A stretch of DNA of 64,000 nt from Bradyrhizobium icense (GTDB lineage: Bacteria > Pseudomonadota > Alphaproteobacteria > Rhizobiales > Xanthobacteraceae): NCBI RefSeq assembly GCF_001693385.1, contig NZ_CP016428.1, forward strand, positions 186,001 to 250,000. The letters run 5' to 3'. A program made the translations under genes and the position numbers. Below the pieces are notes generated by a model. The model had not been told where the DNA came from, made no database searches, and was given only the letters and a program-made list of their open reading frames with translations. Every line of letters starts with the position of its first letter. Positions within the stretch are counted from its first letter, which is position 1. Positions 8,661 to 18,835 of the stretch are shown here, piece by piece.

Positions 8661-9314
8661 ATGGTGAATTTGCAAGAATTATCCCCGCCCGTCATTGGGC
8701 AGCTCATAACGTCCACGTTCGGTTTAGCACGGCTCAAATTTCCGGAACTTAGCCAAAGGTGGACTACTGCATCTTGGCGGACTGGCTCAAGAATCCCCGG
8801 CTCGCTCGCCATGGTGTCTGTGCAGCGTGTCGGCGAACTCGATCTGCTTTGTCGTGCGCTAGAAGTTGAACTCGTCGAACATCCTCCAAAGCCGGAGGAG
8901 ATGGATCTTCGTGACAACTACTTGTTCATGTACTCTGAGCTTTGGATAGGTGCCGCTTACGCCGTCTCATTTGCGCTTAAGGACCGAAAACTCCTTTTGG
9001 ATGACGCAAACTTTGTTGAATTGGCGGAAGACTTGCGGTTGGTGCGCGTGCAGATAGAAAAGCACCAGATAGCGTCAGATAGAGCTTTGAAGGAGCCGTT
9101 GCCGCTATCTACAGGTCCAGATCCGCGGGGCGAGGCACCTGAACAATTCTATACTTACGATAAATCTGATCCTCGTCGAGCGCATATTGGACGAACGGGT
9201 GTTTCGGATAGGCGCTCGATAATGTGGGAGGTAATCGAAGCAAAGACGCAGACGATGCGATGGATTGAGCGGCGAACGGTCGCAGACAAAATGTTGGATG
9301 TATTTTCCAAGTGA
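8661..9314 (+). CDS. Unrecognised protein, AT-richer than its neighbours
   Basis: An open frame of 217 residues that I do not recognise. It has no signal peptide or clear membrane segment. The middle is acidic and leucine-rich (LDLLCRALEVELVEHPP, then LAEDLRLVRVQIEKHQ) and looks helical; the C-terminus has RRSIMWEVIEAKTQTMRWIE. Codon use is less GC-biased than in gyrB or the MurA gene on either side, and it is the only plus-strand gene in a run of minus-strand genes. Both points suggest a transferred gene. The ATG at 8661 lacks a good ribosome binding site, so the start may be further in. Confidence 0.6.
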   Translation: MVNLQELSPPVIGQLITSTFGLARLKFPELSQRWTTASWRTGSRIPGSLAMVSVQRVGELDLLCRALEVELVEHPPKPEEMDLRDNYLFMYSELWIGAAYAVSFALKDRKLLLDDANFVELAEDLRLVRVQIEKHQIASDRALKEPLPLSTGPDPRGEAPEQFYTYDKSDPRRAHIGRTGVSDRRSIMWEVIEAKTQTMRWIERRTVADKMLDVFSK

Positions 9315-9338
9315 CCTGCGGCACGGGCGCGTCCTGCC

Positions 9339-12147
<2,809 letters not shown>

Positions 12148-14310
12148 TCAGTACATCTGCAGGGGTAACACATCGCCGCCCGGGCCGATCATTAGGCCCC
12201 AGGTATCGTTAGCGGTGACTTCGATGAAGTTGTTGCGCGCCGGCCTGCCCGCGATTTTCAGCGCATACCGGTATTTGCCCGGCGGCAGATCGATCATCGG
12301 CGGCCTTGCCGATTGCGGTCCGCCGGCGCCGGCGGCGATCCTGATCGTCTGCTTGTTGATCGAAACCGTGGCGTCGCTCTCGCCGATATTGCCGAACATC
12401 AGTTTGGACTGGCCCGGCTTCGGCACGACATCGGCTTTGGCGGCGGTCGCCGGATATTTTTGCGCAAGATTGACCGACGTCTCGCCGTTCCTGCGGCCGA
12501 GTTTCAATGTGGCAGGACCGTCGGGCGAAGCAAATGCGAGTTGCACCTGGTCGGGCTTCACGATGGCGCCTTCGGCCGTCTCCTGCCAGCCTCGCTTGGT
12601 GAGTTCGCGACGGTAGAAGGCGAGCACCGTGTCGAGTTCGGCTGGGATACTGGCCTCGAGCTCCCTGCGGAACGGCGCATCGCTGCCGGGCATTTTGCCG
12701 GTACCCATCGAAGTCATGGTGCGTTGCTTCGGCACTGGCAAGGCGGAATCCGGATCGGCATCGAGCGTTTCTGCCACGGCCTTGCCGGCCGATCCGCTTG
12801 ACGCCTTAGTACCTTCCGGCCCGGCGTTTGCCATAACGAGCGCCGATCCACCGGCGCTGACGCGGACCTTCGGGCCCATCTGCATGGCGGTGAGCGACAG
12901 CGTCTTGCGGCCTTTGGAAAATCCCATCACGGCCATATTGGGTTGGTTGATGACCGATGGCTTCTCCCTCCAGCCCTGCGAGTGCAGGGAGCCGCGGTAG
13001 AATGCTGCGACCGCCTTCACGCTGGAAGCGGAATTGAATTCGAGCCTGCCGTCGGCGCCGTCGAACTTCACGTTCTCCGCATTCTCCGGCAAGGGCACCG
13101 GTGTCGAACTGTCGGCAAGCGCACGCAGCGGCGCATCCGACAGATTGGCGGCTTGCGCGACCCGCCGCGCCTCGTCGGCGGCGATTACCTGCTTGGCCAT
13201 CGCTGCAGCGTCGTTCATGAACTTCTCGTCGGCTTGCTTCTTCGCCTTGGCGCGTGCGGCCATTGCCGCTTCGCTCATCTGCGTGACGAGGCTGACGACG
13301 GTCAGATCGTATTTGCGCCCGAGCGTCAGCGTCGCGGTCTGCTCGGCAGAGGAAAAATTCAAGGTGACATTATCCGGCGTGACGACCGCGCCCTTCGTCT
13401 CTTCGGTCCAGTTGCGGCTTGCGAGTTCGCGGCGATAGAAGGCAAGCGTTGCGGGAAGCTCGGCAACGACGGCGACCTCGAGCTGGCGGCGGGCGGAATC
13501 GGAGCCGCCTAAACTCTTTGCGGTCCTGGTCGGCTTCGGCTTGGGCAGGCCGGCCATTTCGGAATCGGCTTCCAGCGTCTGCGGCAAGGCGAACGGCGCA
13601 ACCCGGATTTCAACCCCGGTCCGGCCGTCGCTTCGCCGCTGCAGGGTCAGCATGACCGGCCGCTGCCGATAGAAGCCGTCGCCGTCGTCATGGGTGTAGT
13701 AGGCGCGGACGCCGTTCTCTACGGTCTCGCTGAATTCCGCGTTCGGCCATCGCGCAGCCGCCTCAGTGGCGGTGAGCTGCTTCCAGCCGATCGCGGCCAT
13801 CTCCTTGCGGAAGAAGTCGAGCGTCGCGTCAAAGGCGGCCGGCGCGATGCAGCCGAGATAGGGCCGGTGCTGGTCAAACACGATGCCGGTGGCCTCGGGC
13901 GGAAACGGTAGGTTCGAGGTGATCCGGTCGGAGTTGTAGTGCACGACCGATTGATCGGGGCGGCCGAGTCCCTGGGTGAGACGTACGCTCAGCCCCTGCT
14001 GCGCCTTCTTGAAAGTGAGGATAGTGCTCTTCTCGTCCAGCGGCCGCAAAAATTGTACCCAGCCGTCGGCGGCGAGCAGCTTTCCGGTGGCTTCAGTCGT
14101 GATCGCGACGGCGGTGCCGACGCCGTAACTCAGGCTATGGGGCTGGGTACGAGAAGCATCTTCTACGGCGCCTTCCAGCCGAGGCAGCGTACGGACGTCG
14201 ACGATGCCGTTGTCGGCCCTTGCAGTAAGCGGCATGGCGGCGGTGATCGCGAAAATCAGCGGCAGCAGTCGTCTTCCGGCCGGCAGGATTCCCTGCGCGA
14301 TCTCAGGCAT
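12148..14310 (-). CDS. Secreted protein of unknown function with about five internal repeats
   Basis: A 720-residue protein with an N-terminal signal peptide (hydrophobic LLPLIFAITAAMP, cleavage likely after TARA near residue 32). The rest consists of diverged copies of a roughly 70-residue unit with the pattern FYRREL...GW followed by a two-strand stretch such as ATLTLGRK. I place copies at about residues 62-112 (partial), 145-238, 272-342, 414-486 and 544-616; the third and fifth are the most alike. An Ala/Lys-rich helix (350-390) separates copies three and four. The end (640-720) resembles a small beta domain with DLPPGKYRYALKI. I chose the second of two close ATGs, where GGAG is spaced six bases upstream. 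Probably periplasmic; no function can be assigned. Confidence 0.85.
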   Translation of the reverse strand: MPEIAQGILPAGRRLLPLIFAITAAMPLTARADNGIVDVRTLPRLEGAVEDASRTQPHSLSYGVGTAVAITTEATGKLLAADGWVQFLRPLDEKSTILTFKKAQQGLSVRLTQGLGRPDQSVVHYNSDRITSNLPFPPEATGIVFDQHRPYLGCIAPAAFDATLDFFRKEMAAIGWKQLTATEAAARWPNAEFSETVENGVRAYYTHDDGDGFYRQRPVMLTLQRRSDGRTGVEIRVAPFALPQTLEADSEMAGLPKPKPTRTAKSLGGSDSARRQLEVAVVAELPATLAFYRRELASRNWTEETKGAVVTPDNVTLNFSSAEQTATLTLGRKYDLTVVSLVTQMSEAAMAARAKAKKQADEKFMNDAAAMAKQVIAADEARRVAQAANLSDAPLRALADSSTPVPLPENAENVKFDGADGRLEFNSASSVKAVAAFYRGSLHSQGWREKPSVINQPNMAVMGFSKGRKTLSLTAMQMGPKVRVSAGGSALVMANAGPEGTKASSGSAGKAVAETLDADPDSALPVPKQRTMTSMGTGKMPGSDAPFRRELEASIPAELDTVLAFYRRELTKRGWQETAEGAIVKPDQVQLAFASPDGPATLKLGRRNGETSVNLAQKYPATAAKADVVPKPGQSKLMFGNIGESDATVSINKQTIRIAAGAGGPQSARPPMIDLPPGKYRYALKIAGRPARNNFIEVTANDTWGLMIGPGGDVLPLQMY

Positions 14311-14439
14311 ATTCATCTCCGGTATTTGCGAGTTGCGAACGAGGGTGCACGGCTGCACGGGCCGCGGGGCCGGCGCCGGTTCCCCTAACCTAGTCGTGCC
14401 GGCGCGGGATTAGGTTCAAGATGGCCCTATTGGCCGCGC

Positions 14440-15576
14440 TCAGGCACGGCGGCTCACCCGGCCAGACTCGACGTCGAAAATCTCGCCGGTCGCTCCGATA
14501 TCGACGAACGCCGCTGGATCGGCACCGGTCATCCAGACCTGTGCGCCGAGCTTTGCCAGTTCATCGAACAGCGCCTTGCGCCGGCTGGGATCAAGATGTG
14601 CGACGACTTCGTCGAGCAGCAATAGCGGCACGATCCCGGTCATCTCGGCAACCAGGGTGGCATGGGCCAGCACTAGCCCGATCAGCAGCGCCTTTTGTTC
14701 GCCCGTGGAGGCGTCGCGCGCCGGCATGTTCTTCGGCGCATAGACCACCTGCAAGTCCGTGAGATGGGGACCATCCAGCGTGCGGCCGGCCGCGGCGTCG
14801 CGGGCACGGTTGGCGCGCAGGATCTCGCGGTAGCGATCCTCGACCGCGGTTGCGGATTCGTTGACCAGCGCGTTTTCCATCCAGCCGTCGAGCATGATCT
14901 GCGCCGATGGAAAGGCGGAGGCCGCGCCGCGTTCGCGCAGCATCGCAGCCAGTCTGGTTACGGTCTGGCCGCGCGTGGCGGCAACCGCAACAGCGAGCTC
15001 GGCGGTTTCGCGCTCGATCGCTTCGCACCAGTGGTCGTCATAATTGCGCACTTCGAGCAGGCGGTTGCGCGAACGCAGCGAGCGCTCCAGCGCCGAGACG
15101 CGGCTGGAATGCTCGCTGTCGATCGCCAGCACCAGACGGTCGAAGAAGCGCCGCCGCTCGGAAGCTGCGCCGAGGAACAGCCCGTCCATCGCCGGCGTCA
15201 GCCATACCATGCGCAAATGATCGCCGAATGCGGTTGCCGAGCTCACCGGCTCGCGGTCGATCCGGCAGCGGCGGCTGGAGGCGGCGTCCGCGGTCGGCGC
15301 ATCGATGCCGGTGCCAAGCGTGGCAAGCCCCAGCGCGCCCTCGACCTCGGCCGACACCGCCCAGGAGCCGTCACCCTGATTGTCGGCAACATCCTCCAGC
15401 GTCGCGCGCCGCAGGCCACGTCCCGGCGACAGAAACGAGATCGCCTCCAGGCAATTGGTCTTGCCGGCGCCGTTCGGCCCCACCAGCACCACCATATCGC
15501 CGCGCACCTGCACGCTCGCCGCGCGATAATTGCGGAAGTGCGTGAGCGACAGGCGATGGATGCGGGAGGGGGTCAT
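14440..15576 (-). CDS. recF: DNA replication and repair protein RecF
   Basis: RecF is an SMC-like ATPase that helps load RecA at single-strand gaps and restart stalled forks. The 378-residue protein has the N-terminal LTHFRNYRAASV, the Walker A box GPNGAGKTN, and near the C-terminus a signature-like ASTGEQKALLIGL and the Walker B LLLLDEVVAHLD. The order dnaA-dnaN-recF-gyrB is the common bacterial one. Only seven bases separate its ATG from the end of the upstream GIY-YIG cassette, and they contain no Shine-Dalgarno sequence, so translation may now be weak or depend on coupling. Confidence 0.98.
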   Translation of the reverse strand: MTPSRIHRLSLTHFRNYRAASVQVRGDMVVLVGPNGAGKTNCLEAISFLSPGRGLRRATLEDVADNQGDGSWAVSAEVEGALGLATLGTGIDAPTADAASSRRCRIDREPVSSATAFGDHLRMVWLTPAMDGLFLGAASERRRFFDRLVLAIDSEHSSRVSALERSLRSRNRLLEVRNYDDHWCEAIERETAELAVAVAATRGQTVTRLAAMLRERGAASAFPSAQIMLDGWMENALVNESATAVEDRYREILRANRARDAAAGRTLDGPHLTDLQVVYAPKNMPARDASTGEQKALLIGLVLAHATLVAEMTGIVPLLLLDEVVAHLDPSRRKALFDELAKLGAQVWMTGADPAAFVDIGATGEIFDVESGRVSRRA

Positions 15577-15583
15577 GCCAAGC

Positions 15584-15614
15584 TGTCATTGCCGGGCTTG
15601 ACCCGGCAATCCAT
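15584..15614 (-). repeat. Terminal repeat of the GIY-YIG cassette, recF side
   Basis: A 31-base sequence that is the exact reverse complement of 15920-15950. It is itself a hairpin: ATTGCCGGG, a five-base loop CTTGA, then CCCGGCAAT. It lies nine bases beyond the stop codon of the GIY-YIG gene and seven bases from the recF start. Confidence 0.95.
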
Positions 15615-15622
15615 CGTCCGCG

Positions 15623-15910
15623 CTAGCGGGCAATATCTTCGTATAAATCCCGCCAGTCGGGATTGCCCGCCACGATCAGATCGATTTTCCACTCGCGCGA
15701 CCAATGCTTGATGTTCTTCTCGCGTTGAAGCGCGACAGCAATTGTTTCGTGCGCTTCGAAATACACCAGTGTCTTGACGCCGTACCGTTTGGTGAAACCG
15801 TCTGCCAGACCTTCCCGGTGCTCGTATACACGCCTGATCAGATTGTTTGTTACACCGATGTACAGCGTTCCGCCTGGTTTGCTCGCGAGGATGTACACCC
15901 AATAGGTCAT
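15623..15910 (-). CDS. GIY-YIG domain endonuclease-like protein
   Basis: A 95-residue stand-alone GIY-YIG domain of the small YhbQ/UPF0213 type. It shows the YWVYILAS strand, the second signature strand GTLYIGVTNN, the catalytic Arg region LIRRVYEHREG, and a later QREKNIKHWSREWK segment containing the expected catalytic Glu. The length is that of a bare nuclease domain with no DNA-binding module. No Shine-Dalgarno precedes the ATG at 15910. Perfect inverted repeats flank the gene, which suggests that the protein and repeats work together, perhaps by nicking the hairpin ends. Small GIY-YIG proteins are common in rhizobial genomes and their role is not established. Confidence 0.93.
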   Translation of the reverse strand: MTYWVYILASKPGGTLYIGVTNNLIRRVYEHREGLADGFTKRYGVKTLVYFEAHETIAVALQREKNIKHWSREWKIDLIVAGNPDWRDLYEDIAR

Positions 15911-15919
15911 TTTTGTTTG

Positions 15920-15950
15920 ATGGATTGCCGGGTCAAGCCCGGCAATGACA
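15920..15950 (+). repeat. Terminal repeat of the GIY-YIG cassette, dnaN side
   Basis: Exact reverse complement of 15584-15614, with the same internal ATTGCCGGG / CCCGGCAAT stem. It begins nine bases upstream of the GIY-YIG start codon and ends eight bases from the dnaN stop codon. Confidence 0.95.
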
Positions 15951-15958
15951 GTTGGAGC

Positions 15959-17077
15959 TCAAACCCGCATCGGCATCAGCACGTAGAGGGCGCCTTTGTT
16001 GTCCTTGTCCTGCACCAGGGTCGGCGAGCCAGGGTCGGCGAGGCGGAGCACGGCGACGTCGCCTTCGATCTGGGCGGCGATGTCGAGCAGGTAGCGTGAG
16101 TTGAAGCCGATATCGAGCGCGTCGGAGGCGTATTCGACTTCGAGCTCTTCGGTGGCGCTGCCGGAATCCGGATTGGTCACCGACAGCACGAGCTTGCCGG
16201 CGGACAGCGCAAGCTTCACGGCGCGGCCGCGCTCGCTGGAAATGGTCGAGACGCGGTCGACGGCGGCCTCAAAGTCCTTCTTGTCGACGATCAGTTCCTT
16301 GTCGTTGTTCTGCGGAATGACGCGGCCGTAGTCCGGGAAGGTTCCGTCGATCAGCTTTGAGGTCAGCACGACGTTGCCGAGGGTGAAGCGGATCTTGCCC
16401 TGCGAAAGTTCGATTTTGACTTCGGCTTCATTGTCCTCGATCAGCCGCAGCACCTCGCCCACCGTCTTGCGCGGCACGATCACGCCGGGCATGCCGGTGG
16501 CGCCGGAGGGCAGTGCCAGATCGATCTGCGCCAGCCGATGTCCGTCGGTTGCAACCCCGCGCAGTGTCGCGGCCTTGGCGCTGCCGGCGGTGTGCAGGTA
16601 GATGCCGTTGAGGTAATAGCGGGTCTCTTCGGTCGAGATCGCAAACTGCGTACGGTCGATCAGACGCTTGACGTCGGCAGCCGCGAGCGAGAACGAATGC
16701 GTCATCTCGCCGGCGGCGAGATCGGGGAAATCGCTTTCGGGCAGGGTCTGCAGGGTGAAGCGCGAGCGGCCGGCACGGATGGCCATGACCGAGCGGTCGC
16801 CATCGGCCTCCAGCACGATCTGCGCGCCGTCGGGCAGTTTGCGGACGATGTCATAAAACATATGCGCCGGCACGGTGGTGGAGCCGGCCGTTCCGGTCTC
16901 CGCTGCCAGCGTTTCGGTCACCTCGAGATCGAGGTCGGTCGCCTTCAGCGACAGCCTGGCGTTTTCGGCGCGGACCAGCACATTGCCGAGGATCGGGATG
17001 GTGTTGCGGCGCTCGACCACGCGATGGACGTGACCCAGCGATTTCAGCAGTTGCGCGCGTTCGACGGTGACCTTCAT
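15959..17077 (-). CDS. dnaN: DNA polymerase III beta subunit (sliding clamp)
   Basis: The ring-shaped processivity clamp, 372 residues, in three similar domains. It begins MKVTVERAQLLKSLGHVHRV, has the middle-domain segment TQFAISTEETRYYLNGIYLH and ends with the clamp-binding pocket residues in ALYVLMPMRV. I start at the ATG at 17077; an in-frame upstream codon at 17119 adds non-conserved residues. It lies downstream of dnaA, separated by 327 bases containing two tandem palindromes. Confidence 0.99.
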   Translation of the reverse strand: MKVTVERAQLLKSLGHVHRVVERRNTIPILGNVLVRAENARLSLKATDLDLEVTETLAAETGTAGSTTVPAHMFYDIVRKLPDGAQIVLEADGDRSVMAIRAGRSRFTLQTLPESDFPDLAAGEMTHSFSLAAADVKRLIDRTQFAISTEETRYYLNGIYLHTAGSAKAATLRGVATDGHRLAQIDLALPSGATGMPGVIVPRKTVGEVLRLIEDNEAEVKIELSQGKIRFTLGNVVLTSKLIDGTFPDYGRVIPQNNDKELIVDKKDFEAAVDRVSTISSERGRAVKLALSAGKLVLSVTNPDSGSATEELEVEYASDALDIGFNSRYLLDIAAQIEGDVAVLRLADPGSPTLVQDKDNKGALYVLMPMRV

Positions 17078-17287
17078 TGCAATACCCGCCAGAGATGGAA
17101 AAGCCGGGCGGCCCGTCAAGGCAGCGCCGCGGCATTGGAAACCCGAAAAGCCGGATCAGGACCGGATTTGATCAAACCCCCGGGGGGACCGCAAGGTGGC
17201 GCGGATGGGGCGCCGGTGCAAGGGAGCAGGCCGCCGTTCCCCCACTTTTGCGGCGAAAAATGGCGGCAGAAAAAAATTCTCCCGCCC

Positions 17288-17313
17288 CCCAACTCGGGTT
17301 TACCCGAGTTGGG
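17288..17313. repeat. Palindrome 1 between dnaA and dnaN
   Basis: A 12-bp stem: CCCAACTCGGGT, a TT centre, then ACCCGAGTTGGG. On the minus strand it follows dnaA by about 90 bases and is followed, some twelve bases later, by a T7 run, so it could help terminate dnaA transcription, though the spacing is too long for a standard intrinsic terminator. Its core mirrors the neighbouring palindrome at 17324-17351 with compensated substitutions. Confidence 0.75.
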
Positions 17314-17323
17314 CATCATAATT

Positions 17324-17351
17324 ATCGAAGTCGGATAAATCCGACTTCGAT
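17324..17351. repeat. Palindrome 2 between dnaA and dnaN
   Basis: A 13-bp perfect stem: ATCGAAGTCGGAT, an AA centre, then ATCCGACTTCGAT. Together with palindrome 1 it fits the common pattern AA(C/G)TCGG(G/A)T-NN-A(C/T)CCGA(G/C)TT: where the two copies differ, both arms differ together. It may be a protein-binding site, part of an attenuator between dnaA and dnaN, or members of a dispersed repeat family. Confidence 0.75.
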
Positions 17352-17404
17352 TGGATCAGGGCGGGAGAGGCTGGGGAGGAGCAAGGTCCTGTTCCAGCTG
17401 GCCG

Positions 17405-18835
17405 CTATTCCTGCAACTGCCGCTTCAGCGACTCGACCTCTTCGGACAGTGCGGTGTCCCGGGCCACCAGTGCCTCGATCTTGCGCACGGCGTGCAGCAC
17501 CGTGGTGTGGTCGCGTCCGCCGAACCGGCGTCCGATCTCGGGCAGCGAGCGGAGCGTCAGCGTCTTCGCCAGATACATCGCGACCTGGCGCGGCCGAACC
17601 ACATTCGCGGTGCGCCGCGACGAGAGCAGGTCCGAACGGCTGACATTGTATTGCCGGGCCACCACCCGCTGGATGTCCTCGATCTTGATGCGCTTGGGTT
17701 CCTGCGGACGGATCAGGTCGCGCACCTCGCGCTCGGCCATTTCCAGCGTCACGGGCTGGTTGTTGAGCTTGGAGTGCGCGAGCAGGCGATTGATGGCGCC
17801 TTCGAGATCGCGTCCGTTATGGGTGATGGTGCGCGCCAGATAATCCAGCACCGCTTCCGGCACGTCGAAGCTTGCGTGATGCGCACGCGCAGCCGCTACG
17901 CGCGATTTCAATATGCCGAGCCGCAGCTCTTCGCCGAGCGAACCCATCTCGACAACGAGACCGCCAGCCAGCCGCGAACGCACGCGGTCGTCGAGGCTCT
18001 CGAGATCGGAGGGCGGGCGGTCGGCGGCGATCACCACCTGTCGTCCGGCATCGATCAGCGCGTTCAGCGTGTGGCAGAACTCGGCCTGGGTCGACTTGCC
18101 CTGCAGGAACTGCAAGTCGTCGATGACAAGCACGTCGATGCCGCGCAACGCTTCCTTGAACGCCAGCGCCGTCTGCGTCTTCAGCGCTGCGACGAAGCCG
18201 TACATGAATTTTTCAGCGGTGAGATAGAGCACCTTGCGCTCGTTCCCCGAATTGCCAGCCCATGTCACGGCCTGCAGCAGATGGGTTTTGCCGAGGCCGA
18301 CGCCGGCGTGGATGTAGAGCGGGTTGAACATCACGGGATCGCCGCGGCGTCCTTCTGCAACCTGGCGCGCCGCCGCATGGGCGAGGGTATTCGAGCGACC
18401 GATTACAAAACTTGCAAAGGTCAGGCGTGGGTCGAGCGGCGAGCCGCCGAGCGCATCATGGCTGGCGGACACCGGCGCAGTGGCAGTCGCGCGCAATTCA
18501 GGCGCCGGCCGGCCATTGGTCTGCTCGATACGGCGTTGATCGGCCGGCGCGGTCGGCTCCTTGGCCGGAGCGGCGGATCGCATCGCCGTGCGTACGGTGA
18601 GGTCGATCCGGTGCACTTCCGGCATCTCGGCCTGCCAGCAGGTCAGGACACGGTCGGCGTAATGCGCCTGGATCCAGCTCTTGAGGAAGCGGGTCGGCAC
18701 CGACAGATGGACGCTTTCGTCCTGCACGCCTTCGAGGTCCATGCGCGCAAACCAGCTCGTGTAGACGTCCTCGCCCACACTCGTCCGCAACCGCCCCTTC
18801 ACGCGCGACCAGCGATCTTGTTCCGTATTTGTCAT
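17405..18835 (-). CDS. dnaA: Chromosomal replication initiator DnaA
   Basis: The initiator ATPase that binds DnaA boxes and opens oriC. The 476-residue protein has the four-domain layout: an N-terminal oligomerisation domain ([16 protein letters not shown] onward), a Pro/Ala-rich linker around residues 90-130, the AAA+ domain with Walker [14 protein letters not shown] and Walker [14 protein letters not shown], and the C-terminal DNA-binding domain with the signature [16 protein letters not shown]. Translation starts at the ATG at 18835. Upstream is a 1.3-kb gene-free region with a consensus DnaA box, the likely origin. Confidence 0.99.
   Translation of the reverse strand: MTNTEQDRWSRVKGRLRTSVGEDVYTSWFARMDLEGVQDESVHLSVPTRFLKSWIQAHYADRVLTCWQAEMPEVHRIDLTVRTAMRSAAPAKEPTAPADQRRIEQTNGRPAPELRATATAPVSASHDALGGSPLDPRLTFASFVIGRSNTLAHAAARQVAEGRRGDPVMFNPLYIHAGVGLGKTHLLQAVTWAGNSGNERKVLYLTAEKFMYGFVAALKTQTALAFKEALRGIDVLVIDDLQFLQGKSTQAEFCHTLNALIDAGRQVVIAADRPPSDLESLDDRVRSRLAGGLVVEMGSLGEELRLGILKSRVAAARAHHASFDVPEAVLDYLARTITHNGRDLEGAINRLLAHSKLNNQPVTLEMAEREVRDLIRPQEPKRIKIEDIQRVVARQYNVSRSDLLSSRRTANVVRPRQVAMYLAKTLTLRSLPEIGRRFGGRDHTTVLHAVRKIEALVARDTALSEEVESLKRQLQE

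Larger units (their letters stand above)
15584..15950 (-). mobile_element. Putative GIY-YIG cassette bounded by perfect 31-bp inverted repeats
   Basis: A 367-base unit: two identical, inverted 31-base ends, each able to fold into a 9-bp hairpin, enclose one 95-codon GIY-YIG endonuclease gene with fewer than ten bases to spare on each side. The unit fills the gap between dnaN (stop eight bases away) and recF (start seven bases away), in the operon's orientation. No target-site duplication is obvious. The arrangement recalls REP sequences with their RAYT transposases, with a different nuclease. Mobility is my inference. Confidence 0.6.

Noticed and set aside
17116..17319. Short minus-strand frame between dnaA and dnaN
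   Set aside because: It runs through the palindrome region and a Pro/Gly-rich stretch, with no ribosome site; the spacer is better explained as regulatory.
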